From NCBI GenBank assembly GCA_964431685.1, contig CAYSLA010000076.1, positions 1 through 14,842 on the forward strand: a DNA stretch of 14,842 nt, read 5' to 3'. Shown in pieces: positions 1 to 7,117 of the stretch (the stretch's first letter is position 1; each line of letters opens with the position of its first letter). The notes beneath the pieces were generated by a model, which was given only the letters and a program-made list of their open reading frames with translations, was not told the origin of the DNA and ran no database searches. The position numbers and the translations under genes are program-made. Source of the DNA: CAYSLA01 sp964431685. Its GTDB lineage: Bacteria; Armatimonadota; UBA5829.

Positions 1-46
1 TAGCATGCAATGGCGTGCTGCCCGATAGGCCCCGCCCCGATAGGGT

Positions 47-61
47 GCGATTTGAAATCGC
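47..61. promoter_or_regulatory. Perfect short palindrome upstream of first gene (possible operator)
   Basis: Seven-base arms (GCGATTT / AAATCGC) flank a single central base, 38 bases before the first gene's start. Just upstream the 9-mer CCCGATAGG occurs twice, at 21-29 and 36-44, 15 bases apart. The arrangement could be a regulator binding site in front of the operon. No promoter boxes can be assigned with confidence, and no regulator gene is in the window, so this remains a guess from symmetry and position. Confidence 0.25.
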
Positions 62-98
62 GCTCTATCTAGGCACGCCTGCACAGGAGGAATGTAGA

Positions 99-1658
99 AT
101 GAAAGAACTGCGCGAAAACATGAAGAGCCGCCAACGGCGCGTCATGTATAACGACGACGGCTGCGGCCCGTGCTTTACTGCGGAGGGTGCGACTGCGGAG
201 GGCTTCCTGTATGGCCCGACCTCCAGAATGACTGCCCTGCCTGGAACACAGATCGACAGCGTGTTCATCTGCTCCGGCGCGACCACCGTACTAACCCACC
301 CATCCGCCGTTGCAGAGTCGTATGCGGATACGCTTGAGAAATACGCCGACGAACTGGGTGTCAACCCGGGTGGTCCCAACTACGACATGTGGAAGTTCGT
401 TGTGAGTAGCCTGAGATCTCTTTTCGCAGCAGGCACTGACCCCATTAAACTCACTCTGGATTACTGCAGAGATCGCGGCATCGAGGTGTTCTACTCATAC
501 AGGGTTAACGATACTCACGCCACGTACGACTTTTGTGCGGCGGAGCGATCGACTTGGATGAGAGAGAACCCACAGTATATGATGTCTACGCAGGAAGAAG
601 GCGACAAGTATGCGGAGTCCGACCCCAAGCGAATATGGTCTGCCCTGGATTTCGATATTGCCGATGTCCGAGAATATCTGCTTGCCATCCTGGAAGACGT
701 AGTCAACCGGTACGATTTGGATGGGATCGAGATAGACTATTTCCGGTCGCCTCTCTTTTTTCGACCGAATCTGGAGCACAAGCCCGCTACTGCGGCTCAG
801 ATCGATACTCTGACCGGCTTTCAGCGCCGAGTCAGGGAGATTGCGATGTGCGCCGAGACCCGGCGAGGTCGCCCGATGCTGGTTGCGGCGCGTGTTCCGA
901 TGACGGTGAGAACCTGCAAGCACGTGGGGATTGACATTGAGCAATGGCTGAAATACGACCTGCTTGACCTCCTTCCCACCGGCGGCGGCTACGTTCCATT
1001 CACCATGCCTACCAGTGAGTTGGTGGAGCTGGGGCATATGTATGGCGTGCCCGTCTTCCCGACGATAAGTGCGTCGGGAATGCAGAGTCGCTACGAGTGT
1101 ATAGAGGCGTGGAGAGGCGCGGCCTCGAATGCATGGTTTTTTGGGGCCGATGGGATGTACCTCTTCAACCACTTTCCGAACCAGCCAAGCCCGCAGTTCA
1201 AGGAGCTTGGCGATCCTGTAACGCTCGCGAAGTTGGACAAGTTGTTCGCCATCGACAACAGCTACTGGACAAGCGTCTGGGGCGGACACTCGCAGGCAAT
1301 CGAGCACGACCACGTGCTGCCTGTATCCGTGCCAGGTGACGGCAGCGAGGTGATTGCCGGGCTGCCCGTTGGCGACGACATTGCCGGGTCCACAAAGAAT
1401 GGCTCCCTGGCCGGCCTTACGATGAGAGTGCAGCTCAGTACTCCTGCGGCAGTGGACACGGTGCGCGTACGGCTGAATGAGCATCTGGTGTCCGCAACTG
1501 CGAGAGACGCCGACGGCGGATGGTTGACTTTCAAACCCGAGCCGTCGTGGTTCAAGCGCGGACTGAACAGTATCTCTATCGGGCTGACCAGTCCCTCGGT
1601 GGACGGCAAGAGCCCGACCAACGTCACGGCTGTCGAAGTAGAGGTTAAGTACATTTAG
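99..1658 (+). CDS. GHL-type glycoside hydrolase-like TIM-barrel protein (paralogue 1)
   Basis: The 519-residue product resembles the hypothetical glycosyl hydrolase-like (GHL6/GHL10) barrels found in Planctomycetota and related phyla. Its natural substrate is unknown. The start at 99 is preferred over an in-frame ATG at 15 because AGGAGG lies at 85-90, eight bases upstream. Family-like signals are a strand ending in RVNDTH, about residues 140-145, and D208-G-I-E-I-D213-Y-F, the strand-end acidic motif where such barrels usually carry catalytic carboxylates; E211 and D213 are candidates. The last ~90 residues look like a beta-sandwich accessory domain. No signal peptide is visible, so it is probably cytoplasmic. 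A paralogue lies at 10863-12464. It is first in an apparent operon, 42 bases before the RraA-like gene. The superfamily assignment is fairly secure; glycosidase activity is inference. Confidence 0.6.
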   Translation: MKELRENMKSRQRRVMYNDDGCGPCFTAEGATAEGFLYGPTSRMTALPGTQIDSVFICSGATTVLTHPSAVAESYADTLEKYADELGVNPGGPNYDMWKFVVSSLRSLFAAGTDPIKLTLDYCRDRGIEVFYSYRVNDTHATYDFCAAERSTWMRENPQYMMSTQEEGDKYAESDPKRIWSALDFDIADVREYLLAILEDVVNRYDLDGIEIDYFRSPLFFRPNLEHKPATAAQIDTLTGFQRRVREIAMCAETRRGRPMLVAARVPMTVRTCKHVGIDIEQWLKYDLLDLLPTGGGYVPFTMPTSELVELGHMYGVPVFPTISASGMQSRYECIEAWRGAASNAWFFGADGMYLFNHFPNQPSPQFKELGDPVTLAKLDKLFAIDNSYWTSVWGGHSQAIEHDHVLPVSVPGDGSEVIAGLPVGDDIAGSTKNGSLAGLTMRVQLSTPAAVDTVRVRLNEHLVSATARDADGGWLTFKPEPSWFKRGLNSISIGLTSPSVDGKSPTNVTAVEVEVKYI

Positions 1659-1700
1659 CTCCCGGGACCAATGACAGACGTTTTGTGAGGTGACCAAGCT

Positions 1701-2378
1701 ATGGATGAAGCACGAATAATCGAACAATTGAGTTCAGTAGATACTCCGACAATCTCAAACGCTATTGAGCGACTTGGGATCAGAAATCGAACGGCAGGGT
1801 TCTGCAACCGAGATATGCGATGCCTTACTCCAGAACTGGGTTTCTTGTGTGGATATGCGGTAACGGCGGAAGTAGAGACTATGTCACCCGACACTGATGG
1901 CGGCTTGGACGAGAAGTTCATCGAGTTGTGCGAGGCAATCGCGGCGGCTCATTCGCCGAGTGTGGTTGTGCTCTCGGAGCGGGGCGCTTTGCCTGAGTAT
2001 TCGGCTCACTGCGGTGAGGTCATGGCAACAGTGTTCCAGAAGCTGGGCAGCGTCGGGCTGGTGAGTGACGGAGCAGTAAGAGACATCGCGGAGGTTCGGG
2101 CGATGGGCTACAGGTACTTTGCGCCCGGCCTTGTTGCAAGCCACGGGTCTTTTCGCATAACCCGAGTTCAGGTGCCGGTCACGGTGTGCGGCCTGCGGGT
2201 GGACCCGGGTGATCTGCTGCACGGAGACGAAAACGGGCTGGTAAGCATACCCTTGCAGGCAATTGAGCAGTTGCCGGAACTGATAGGGCAAGTTCGGAAT
2301 GCGGAGAAGAATGTTCTGGATATTGTTCGCGGCGATGACTTCACCCTGGATGAACTCAGAAAAACTCTGGTGCACTGA
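1701..2378 (+). CDS. RraA / HMG-CHA aldolase family protein
   Basis: The 225-residue protein has the RraA fold signature: G105-E106 (start of the conserved GExxA helix), D123-G124, then R127-D128-I-A-E131, and a C-terminal GDENGLVSIP segment matching the family's G-D-x-x-G-V-x-x-x-P turn. In this family R127 and D128 positions bind the pyruvate-type substrate and divalent metal in class II HMG/CHA aldolases and oxaloacetate decarboxylases; true RraA proteins instead inhibit RNase E. The catabolic neighbours favour an aldolase, decarboxylase or related keto-acid role (inference). Length is a little above the usual 160-220 residues. A GAGGTGA ribosome binding site at 1687-1693 sits seven bases before the ATG. 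It lies 42 bases after the GHL gene, likely co-transcribed, and 101 bases before the HpaI-like gene. Confidence 0.8.
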   Translation: MDEARIIEQLSSVDTPTISNAIERLGIRNRTAGFCNRDMRCLTPELGFLCGYAVTAEVETMSPDTDGGLDEKFIELCEAIAAAHSPSVVVLSERGALPEYSAHCGEVMATVFQKLGSVGLVSDGAVRDIAEVRAMGYRYFAPGLVASHGSFRITRVQVPVTVCGLRVDPGDLLHGDENGLVSIPLQAIEQLPELIGQVRNAEKNVLDIVRGDDFTLDELRKTLVH

Positions 2379-2479
2379 CACCATCAGCGTCAGAAACTGT
2401 TGTTGGACGCAAGTAGAAGAAAAAACAAGGCAACATCTCACGATTAGCGCGGGAGTCTGCCGGAGAGGAATCTATCGCT

Positions 2480-3276
2480 TTGAAGAGTCTGAAGAAAATG
2501 CTTCGTGAACAGGAGATCGTAGTCGGCCTGAGCGCCTACCACGTCTTCTCGCCGTGGCTTGCAAAGGTCTACTCGGATGCCGGCAGCGACTTCGTGTTCG
2601 TTGAAGGTGAGCACATGCTTACAAACGGTGCGGATCTCGCAGGTTTTGTGCTTGCGTCTCGTCTATGTGATATGCCGGTAGTCTCGAAGTGCCCGTACGT
2701 TGACAAAGGGGCGGTTTGCCAGCTGCTTGATGCCGGTGTTATGGGAATCCAGCTTCCGATGACGGAGAGTATAAGTCAGATAGAGGATATAGTGAGTTAC
2801 TCGAAGTTTCCTCCGGATGGAGTTCGAGCGGCGTGTCCTGGCCTTGGCAACTCCGACTACGAGCCTGTTGACACCGCGCAGTGGCTGCGTGAGTGCAACG
2901 AAGAAGCCGTGGTGATAGCGCACGTGGAGAGCAAAGCCGGTCTTGAGAACATTGACGAAATACTTTCTTCGCCCAGGGTGGACATTATGTTTGCTGGCAT
3001 ACTCGACTTGTGCGTGAGTCTCGGCTGTCCTGCTTCCTATGACCATCCCGATGCGCGCGCCGCTATCGACAGGCTCATAGTGCCGCGCACGAGCACGGAA
3101 AGATCGCCGGAATGTGGGCGCCGAGCTTTGATGTGGCCCAGACGTGGATAGCCAGGGGAGTGCGGTTTTTTGAGACAGCGAGCGACCACGGCTTCATTAT
3201 GAAAGGGGCAAGGCAACTGATGTCTCAGTTTCCGGGGCACGGCCCCCGAGTGAAGGCAGGCGGCGGGCATTTCTAG
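2480..3276 (+). pseudogene. HpcH/HpaI-type class II aldolase, frameshifted near 3080-3083
   Basis: This encodes a relative of HpaI (HKHD aldolase) and GarL (keto-deoxy-glucarate aldolase), which perform metal-dependent retro-aldol cleavage of keto-deoxy sugar acids to pyruvate-type products. A TTG start at 2480 is chosen because GGAGAGG lies at 2462-2468; the next ATG at 2498 is too far from it. H45, E150 and D176 match catalytic and metal-binding H45, E149 and D175 of E. coli HpaI, while K70 stands where R70 is expected. The first frame runs to about V201 and then degenerates, stopping at 3151. The typical C-terminus (reading A-H-E-H-G-K-I-A-G-M-W, later S-D-H-G-F) continues in another frame from 3082 to the TAG at 3274-3276. 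Restoring one G at 3082/3083 gives about 265 residues, a normal length. A real mutation or a draft-assembly error are both possible. Confidence 0.8.
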
Positions 3277-3327
3277 TACGATGATAGCGAACCGTTTCGA
3301 GGTGCCGAGTGCCATTGGTTCGACATT

Positions 3328-3371
3328 ACCTCCCCCTAACCCCCTCCGAAACGGAGGGGGAAGGGGGAGGT
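3328..3371. repeat. G/C palindromic repeat, copy 1 (imperfect)
   Basis: Left arm 3328-3348 (A-CCTCCCCCTAA-CCCCCTCCG), loop AAA at 3349-3351, right arm 3352-3371. The arms pair over about 20 bases with a small interruption where AA replaces TTA. A second copy with perfect arms and loop TTT lies at 7027-7071. Read on the opposite strand, copy 1 has the TTT loop and the perfect arm on the same side, so the copies seem to be inverted relative to each other. No T-tract follows, so it is not a standard terminator. It resembles REP-type extragenic palindromes. Confidence 0.85.
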
Positions 3372-3408
3372 GTTCCGCAAACAGCATCAGTAATGGAGAC
3401 TTTGAAAG

Positions 3409-4941
3409 ATGACTCAGAAAACGATTAACGAAACATTCGACACTCCCGTAACTCGCGGCTACGATGTGGTCGTGGCTGGTGGAGGTCCCGCGGGATGCTG
3501 CGCTGCATTGGCCGCGGCAAGAGGCGGGGCAAAGACTCTCGTAATAGAAAGAAATGCCTTTCTTGGCGGCATGCTCACCGGCGGTATGGTAGGGTCTTCC
3601 GGCCTATATACTGTTGCGCCGAGCAGCCTTGCACATTATGCCGAGATTAGGCGGCGGCTCGGCAAAGACCCTGACAGCGTTCAGCTCATCAAGGGTATTC
3701 CGCGTGAGATAATGCGCCGGCTCATTGAGACTGGCGGTGGCGCTGGTTACCTGGATGAAGTGCCCGCGTATGTCTGCGTTCACGTTCCCAGCCTGAAGCT
3801 GCTTCTTCTCAAAATGATGGAAGAGGCCGGAGTGGATATCGTCTTCTACGCGCAGGGCGTGAGGCCGCTCCTTGATGGAAACACCGTTAGTGGAGTAATC
3901 ATACAGGGCAAGGGTGACAGGGAAGCCGTCGAGGCCAAAGTTGTGGTCGATGCCACTGGTGACGGCGACATTGCGGCATCAGCCGGGGCGGAGTATTGCT
4001 TTGGGCGAGCGGAGGACGGTGAGGCCATTAACATGACTGTGATGTTCTCCATCGGCGGAATAGACATGCATCGCTACTTCGCCTCGGAGGTTGCGCCATA
4101 TCCTGACCAGACACTTGCCTGGCCGCCGGTGACCTCCGGAGAACTGCTTTCGGATATGCTGCGGTCGCACAGCTATTGGCTGAGCTCAAGCGGAGATCTG
4201 TCCAATCGTCCACAAATACCGGCGGAACTGCGCGATGAAATCGACAAGTATACCTGGAGCAGCAACCACAGCCGTGGGCATATCTTTGCCTGTCCCTCCC
4301 CCATTCGAGACGAGCTCTACATTAACGTGACTGAGGTATTCAAGAAAGACGGGACTGACTCCTGGCAGATCACAGACGCCATAAAGGAATCGCACAAGCA
4401 GATGGAACTGACCGCGAAGATGTACAAGCTTGCGGTCCCGGGATTCGAGAACTCATACATCCGCGAGGTTGCTCCACTGATGGGGATAAGGGAGACTCGT
4501 CGAATTACTGGTGACTACGTTCTGAACGGAGATGACGTTCGCGCGTGCAGGAAGTTCGCTGACGGTATCGCCGGATCGGGACATCCGATAGATATTAGCG
4601 AGGACAACAAGGGTGTGTTCGAGAAGTTGCAGGGCGGCGAGTGGTTCGATGTGCCATACCGCTCTATTCTGGTGAAGGATATGGACGGGATAATCACCGC
4701 CGGCCGGTGCATTTCCACTGATCACGACGCGCTCGGCGCGGTACGTCCCACCGCGACCTGCATGGCTCTCGGCGAAGCTGCGGGAACTGCGGCCGGTATG
4801 GCTGTCGCCAGGGGCGTTCAACCGCGAAAACTGGATGGCGTGGAGGTTAGGAAGAAGATCGGCTGGGCCGAGGGTGTTGACATCCTTTCCGAGATCGAGT
4901 CCGAAGTCGATCAGGCAACCACATTGCAGCGGAGTAGCTAG
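3409..4941 (+). CDS. FAD-dependent oxidoreductase (PF12831 type)
   Basis: The 510-residue flavoprotein begins with a Rossmann dinucleotide-binding segment: G24-G-G-P-A-G29 followed by E47, which normally contacts the FAD ribose. A second signature, D181-A-T-G-D-G-D187, and a C-terminal stretch (ITAGRCISTDHDALGAVRP, then TCMALGEAAGTAAG) are typical of the FAD_oxidored family, whose members are often annotated only as FAD-dependent oxidoreductase and occur widely in sugar-catabolic clusters. The substrate is unknown; a hydroxyl-bearing sugar or sugar acid is plausible from the neighbours (inference). GGAG at 3395-3398 sits 10 bases before the ATG. A palindromic repeat separates it from the HpaI-like gene by 132 bases, so it may be transcribed separately. 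No signal peptide is visible. Length and both FAD motifs look intact. Confidence 0.85.
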   Translation: MTQKTINETFDTPVTRGYDVVVAGGGPAGCCAALAAARGGAKTLVIERNAFLGGMLTGGMVGSSGLYTVAPSSLAHYAEIRRRLGKDPDSVQLIKGIPREIMRRLIETGGGAGYLDEVPAYVCVHVPSLKLLLLKMMEEAGVDIVFYAQGVRPLLDGNTVSGVIIQGKGDREAVEAKVVVDATGDGDIAASAGAEYCFGRAEDGEAINMTVMFSIGGIDMHRYFASEVAPYPDQTLAWPPVTSGELLSDMLRSHSYWLSSSGDLSNRPQIPAELRDEIDKYTWSSNHSRGHIFACPSPIRDELYINVTEVFKKDGTDSWQITDAIKESHKQMELTAKMYKLAVPGFENSYIREVAPLMGIRETRRITGDYVLNGDDVRACRKFADGIAGSGHPIDISEDNKGVFEKLQGGEWFDVPYRSILVKDMDGIITAGRCISTDHDALGAVRPTATCMALGEAAGTAAGMAVARGVQPRKLDGVEVRKKIGWAEGVDILSEIESEVDQATTLQRSS

Positions 4942-4983
4942 ACCGGGGCCGCGGGAGCAGGCAACATGCCGCCGCCACAAGGA

Positions 4984-5272
4984 GTGATGGTCAAGCGAGC
5001 GCCGAGCGATAGTCTTCTGGTCCGTTGGTTCGGCAGATATGTTGTCGGACCGAATTCCTGTGGAAACCTATCGCGCAAGTAGAGCCTTGATGGCTGGTAC
5101 GGCGGATCGGATATCCTTGGGAAGGTGGTCCTGGAACGGATTTCCAGGTCCGGCGGGGACCAACCGTCCGCTCTTCCAGCGTGAGCACTACCGTGTCAAC
5201 GGAACTCGCAGGCGGAAGATGGAACGTTTTGTTGCGGATACAACTATTGACTGGTGGCGGTATCTAGCGTAG
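4984..5272 (+). pseudogene. Decayed 3' remnant of a GH127-like gene
   Basis: Bases 5150-5255 match 10708-10813, the last ~35 codons of the intact GH127-like gene, at about 90% by hand count (10 differences in ~105 bases), including 42 identical bases in a row. The intact gene's TAG stop is here TGG (5255-5257), giving a read-through to a TAG at 5270-5272. Upstream, in a different frame, 4984-5079 reads LLVRWFGRYVV where the intact protein has RLLRWEGRYAL; that frame then stops at 5080. So the remnant carries at least one frameshift and lacks everything upstream. The intergenic sequence after the stop also resembles that after the intact gene. Together with the following ORF it accounts for most of the 365-base gap after the oxidoreductase; I see nothing in 4942-4983. 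Confidence 0.75.
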
Positions 5273-5306
5273 AGAGAATCGACATAAAGAAGCGTAGGAG
5301 ATTGTC

Positions 5307-5663
5307 ATGAACACGAGCGAACCGTCAGACTTTATCTACGAAGCCGAGGTGCCCGACACCCTTGATCTGGCTGATCGGGCGAGACTCGCACTCCGCAACA
5401 TCGCTAACACCATGGATCCGGAAGATGAATACAACATGTGGTTCGAGATCTTCTGGTGCTCCAATCCACCGTATATGCTGCACAGCGGCTGCGATGTGGA
5501 GTGTGCTCCCAAGTTCGTGGACGCGCTGGCTCAGCTCGGATTGCTGATGCTTAGTACCGGCCGCGGGACATTGAAGCTTGCCCCGCCTCTGTGCATCACC
5601 GAAGCGGCGATGCTGGAAGGTCTTGGAGTAGCTGAGCAGGCGATGCAGGAGTGTTTGTTGTGA
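5307..5663 (+). CDS. Chimeric ORF: GH127-like N-terminus joined to class-III aminotransferase C-terminus
   Basis: The 118-residue frame has two unrelated parts. Residues 1 to ~75 align with the N-termini of the two GH127-like proteins downstream: YEAEVPDTLDLADRA against YEALVPDTLDLQERA, then SNPPYMLHSG against VNPPVMGHDS. Residues ~78-118 (GLLMLSTGRGTLKLAPPL, then ITEAAMLEGL) look like the end of a class-III PLP aminotransferase, where L-x-L-A-P-P-L-x-I-T-E is a usual C-terminal signature. Neither half could work as an enzyme: the hexosamine-barrel core and the PLP lysine are both absent. A deletion fusing two genes of an older arrangement is the simplest reading; an assembly join is the alternative. 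A ribosome binding site (AGGAG, 5293-5299 region) precedes the ATG, and its leader resembles that of the gene at 10863. It overlaps the URO-D gene by four bases. Confidence 0.65.
   Translation: MNTSEPSDFIYEAEVPDTLDLADRARLALRNIANTMDPEDEYNMWFEIFWCSNPPYMLHSGCDVECAPKFVDALAQLGLLMLSTGRGTLKLAPPLCITEAAMLEGLGVAEQAMQECLL
5647..5651 (+). promoter_or_regulatory. Ribosome binding site for the coupled URO-D gene
   Basis: AGGAG lies inside the aminotransferase-like tail of the chimeric ORF, eight bases before a GTG at 5660. That GTG overlaps the upstream TGA (5661-5663) as GTGA. This decides the start: an in-frame GTG at 5651 overlaps the site itself and is unlikely. The overlap suggests translational coupling, so the aminotransferase and URO-D genes were probably adjacent before the fusion. 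Confidence 0.65.
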
Positions 5664-6796
5664 GCCTGGACTTTCAGTTGATGCACAACCAGGCACGGTT
5701 CGACGAGATCGCCCGGCTGCACGGAAACGCGTTCAATTGGCGGCCTCAAGGCCGGATACCTTTGGGCATACATGTCGTTGATCCCGAGCATGCGCGAGGG
5801 CTTTCATACAGCGAGTGGCTTAATCCGGAGCCATTCTTTGAGTATCAGGCTAAGGTGCTTCAAGACACACTGGCCGTCGGTTCGGATTTGCTTCCGTGCG
5901 TTGCGATCAATCACTTTGGAGACGCTGTGCTGACGAGTATGTTTGGCGCCGAGCAGTTCGTGCCTGATGAAACTTCGGCATCACTTCAGGATGTGGGTCC
6001 GACACCTCTGCCTGTCTTCTCGTGCATCGAGGAAACGGAAGGCATGGAACTGCCGCCTCTGGACGCGGGGATAATGCCGCGGGTGCGAGAGATGGTTAGT
6101 TACTACCGGGACAGACTTCCCGACTGGGTGCACGTTATCGCCCCGATGCCCACCGGCCCATTCTCCGCAGCTCTTGAGCTGCGCGGGTTCGATTTTCTGA
6201 CTGATATGGTCGAAACACCGAAACTCTCGGCGAGACTGATAGAGATGTGCGCGAGGCTGCAGGTGGAAGTGGAAAAGGATATCCGGAAACTGACCGGGGA
6301 GCCACTGCTCAGACACGTGACCAACTTCGGAATACTCGGCGCCGGATTGCGGCTGGGAGACGATTCAATAGTCAATCTTTCTCCCTCGATGATTCGGGAC
6401 TTCTGCCTGCCCGCCTACTCCCTGATCAACCAACTGATTGATGGAGCCGGGCACATCCACTTCTGCTCACTGCCGCACTCGCGATTCGAGCATATCTACC
6501 CGGTGTTTATCGAAGCTGATATCGTATCGGTAATAAGCTCTCAGTTCGGGTTTGAATACTACGAGAAGCATCTGGATGAACTGCGCGGGCGATTGGCGGT
6601 CGAATCGTTTTACGGCGACGCACTTGGTTATGTCCGCAAAGACCACGGATCATTTGTCGATTGGGCGGGTGAGTTTGTACCTCGCTACAAGGATCAATCG
6701 GGGCTTGTTCTATACTGCACGGTCGGGTCCGTTGAGGAAGGCAAGGAGTTGTGGTCGATTTGGAAGAAAGCTCATGCGTTCGGCATCATGCATTGA
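5660..6796 (+). CDS. URO-D superfamily protein (methyltransferase-like), copy 1
   Basis: The 378-residue product has the length and general sequence character of uroporphyrinogen-decarboxylase superfamily (PF01208) proteins, which include the haem enzyme and the zinc-dependent corrinoid methyltransferases MtaA, MtbA and CmuA. H267-F-C269, in a GHIHFCSLPHSR strand, sits where the methyltransferases carry the H-x-C zinc ligands; C in LVLYCTVGS near the C-terminus is a candidate third ligand. The N-terminal arginine motif of true decarboxylases is not evident, and there are no haem genes nearby. A role in methyl transfer or in modifying a catabolic intermediate is inference. The GTG start is set by AGGAG at 5647-5651. 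It is followed by 321 non-coding bases, so it probably ends a transcription unit. A distant relative begins at 13756. Confidence 0.65.
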   Translation: MSLDFQLMHNQARFDEIARLHGNAFNWRPQGRIPLGIHVVDPEHARGLSYSEWLNPEPFFEYQAKVLQDTLAVGSDLLPCVAINHFGDAVLTSMFGAEQFVPDETSASLQDVGPTPLPVFSCIEETEGMELPPLDAGIMPRVREMVSYYRDRLPDWVHVIAPMPTGPFSAALELRGFDFLTDMVETPKLSARLIEMCARLQVEVEKDIRKLTGEPLLRHVTNFGILGAGLRLGDDSIVNLSPSMIRDFCLPAYSLINQLIDGAGHIHFCSLPHSRFEHIYPVFIEADIVSVISSQFGFEYYEKHLDELRGRLAVESFYGDALGYVRKDHGSFVDWAGEFVPRYKDQSGLVLYCTVGSVEEGKELWSIWKKAHAFGIMH

Positions 6797-6816
6797 ACCT
6801 GAAACGAGTTGAGGCA

Positions 6817-6855
6817 CGGCCGATGAATACCCCGAGTTGCCTCGGGGTAGGGCCG
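6817..6855. repeat. Strong hairpin, RAYT/REP-like
   Basis: Nine perfectly paired bases (6828-6836 with 6841-6849) enclose the tetraloop TTGC, and a further five-base stem (6817-6821 with 6851-6855) extends it. The core, AATACCCCGAG-TTGC-CTCGGGGTA, resembles palindromic hairpins I recall at REP/IS200-family (RAYT) element ends in diverse bacteria. No transposase is present, so at most it is an orphan or non-autonomous copy. Confidence 0.5.
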
Positions 6856-6869
6856 GAGGCAAGATGTCA

Positions 6870-6914
6870 TACGGCAGCCCTGCGCCCAAGGCTGATTGGG
6901 TGTTGACTGCCGTA
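6870..6914. other. Two-level stem-loop
   Basis: An outer eight-base stem pairs TACGGCAG (6870-6877) with CTGCCGTA (6907-6914). Inside it CCCAA (6885-6889) pairs with TTGGG (6896-6900) around a six-base loop. The nested pairing, directly after another hairpin, could be part of a structured RNA or of a mobile-element end. I do not recognise a known riboswitch consensus. Confidence 0.4.
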
Positions 6915-7026
6915 CATACGGGGAAGGAGGGCCATGAAAGACCCGCAACTTCTTTTGCGGATCACACGTGACGCGGTATGTGTTCGCAGGTGACCTGTGG
7001 ATTTTCTTATGTTTGGTAATCGGAAC

Positions 7027-7071
7027 ACCTCCCCCTAACCCCCTCCGTTTCGGAGGGGGTTAGGGGGAGGT
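7027..7071. repeat. G/C palindromic repeat, copy 2 (perfect)
   Basis: Perfect 21-base arms (7027-7047 and 7051-7071) flank the loop TTT. The left arm is identical to that of copy 1 at 3328-3348. It ends 46 bases before the GH127-like start, between genes, as REP-type elements usually do. No T-tract follows, so rho-independent termination is unlikely. Confidence 0.88.
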
Positions 7072-7117
7072 TAGGAAATGTTCAGCTATACGACAATCAG
7101 GCTTAATGGAGGAACAG

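Larger units (their letters stand above)
6797..7117. other. Non-coding interval rich in hairpins and repeats
   Basis: No gene of normal size fits here. The interval holds a strong hairpin (6817-6855), a two-level stem-loop (6870-6914), a small stem (6943-6948 with 6955-6960) and the second palindromic repeat (7027-7071). None is followed by a T-tract. It separates the URO-D gene from the tandem GH127-like pair and may hold the latter's promoter, though I cannot place -35/-10 boxes. The GH127-like gene's ribosome binding site ends the interval. Confidence 0.6.

Noticed and set aside
495..1727. Long open frame (about 410 codons) on the minus strand
   Set aside because: It lies opposite the GHL gene and has no family-like sequence or ribosome binding site. 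High GC at third positions of the real gene explains the lack of stops.
2299..2508. Small + strand ORF spanning the RraA-like/aldolase junction
   Set aside because: It overlaps both genes in another frame, has no ribosome binding site of note and no family resemblance.
3075..3090. Programmed ribosomal frameshift in the aldolase gene
   Set aside because: No slippery heptamer, no evident downstream pseudoknot, and the family is not known to use recoding. A one-base loss is simpler.
6934..6993. 19-codon ORF with an AAGGAGG upstream
   Set aside because: Spacing to the ATG is very short (three bases), the peptide has no recognisable feature, and it overlaps hairpin sequence. Kept only as part of the hairpin finding.
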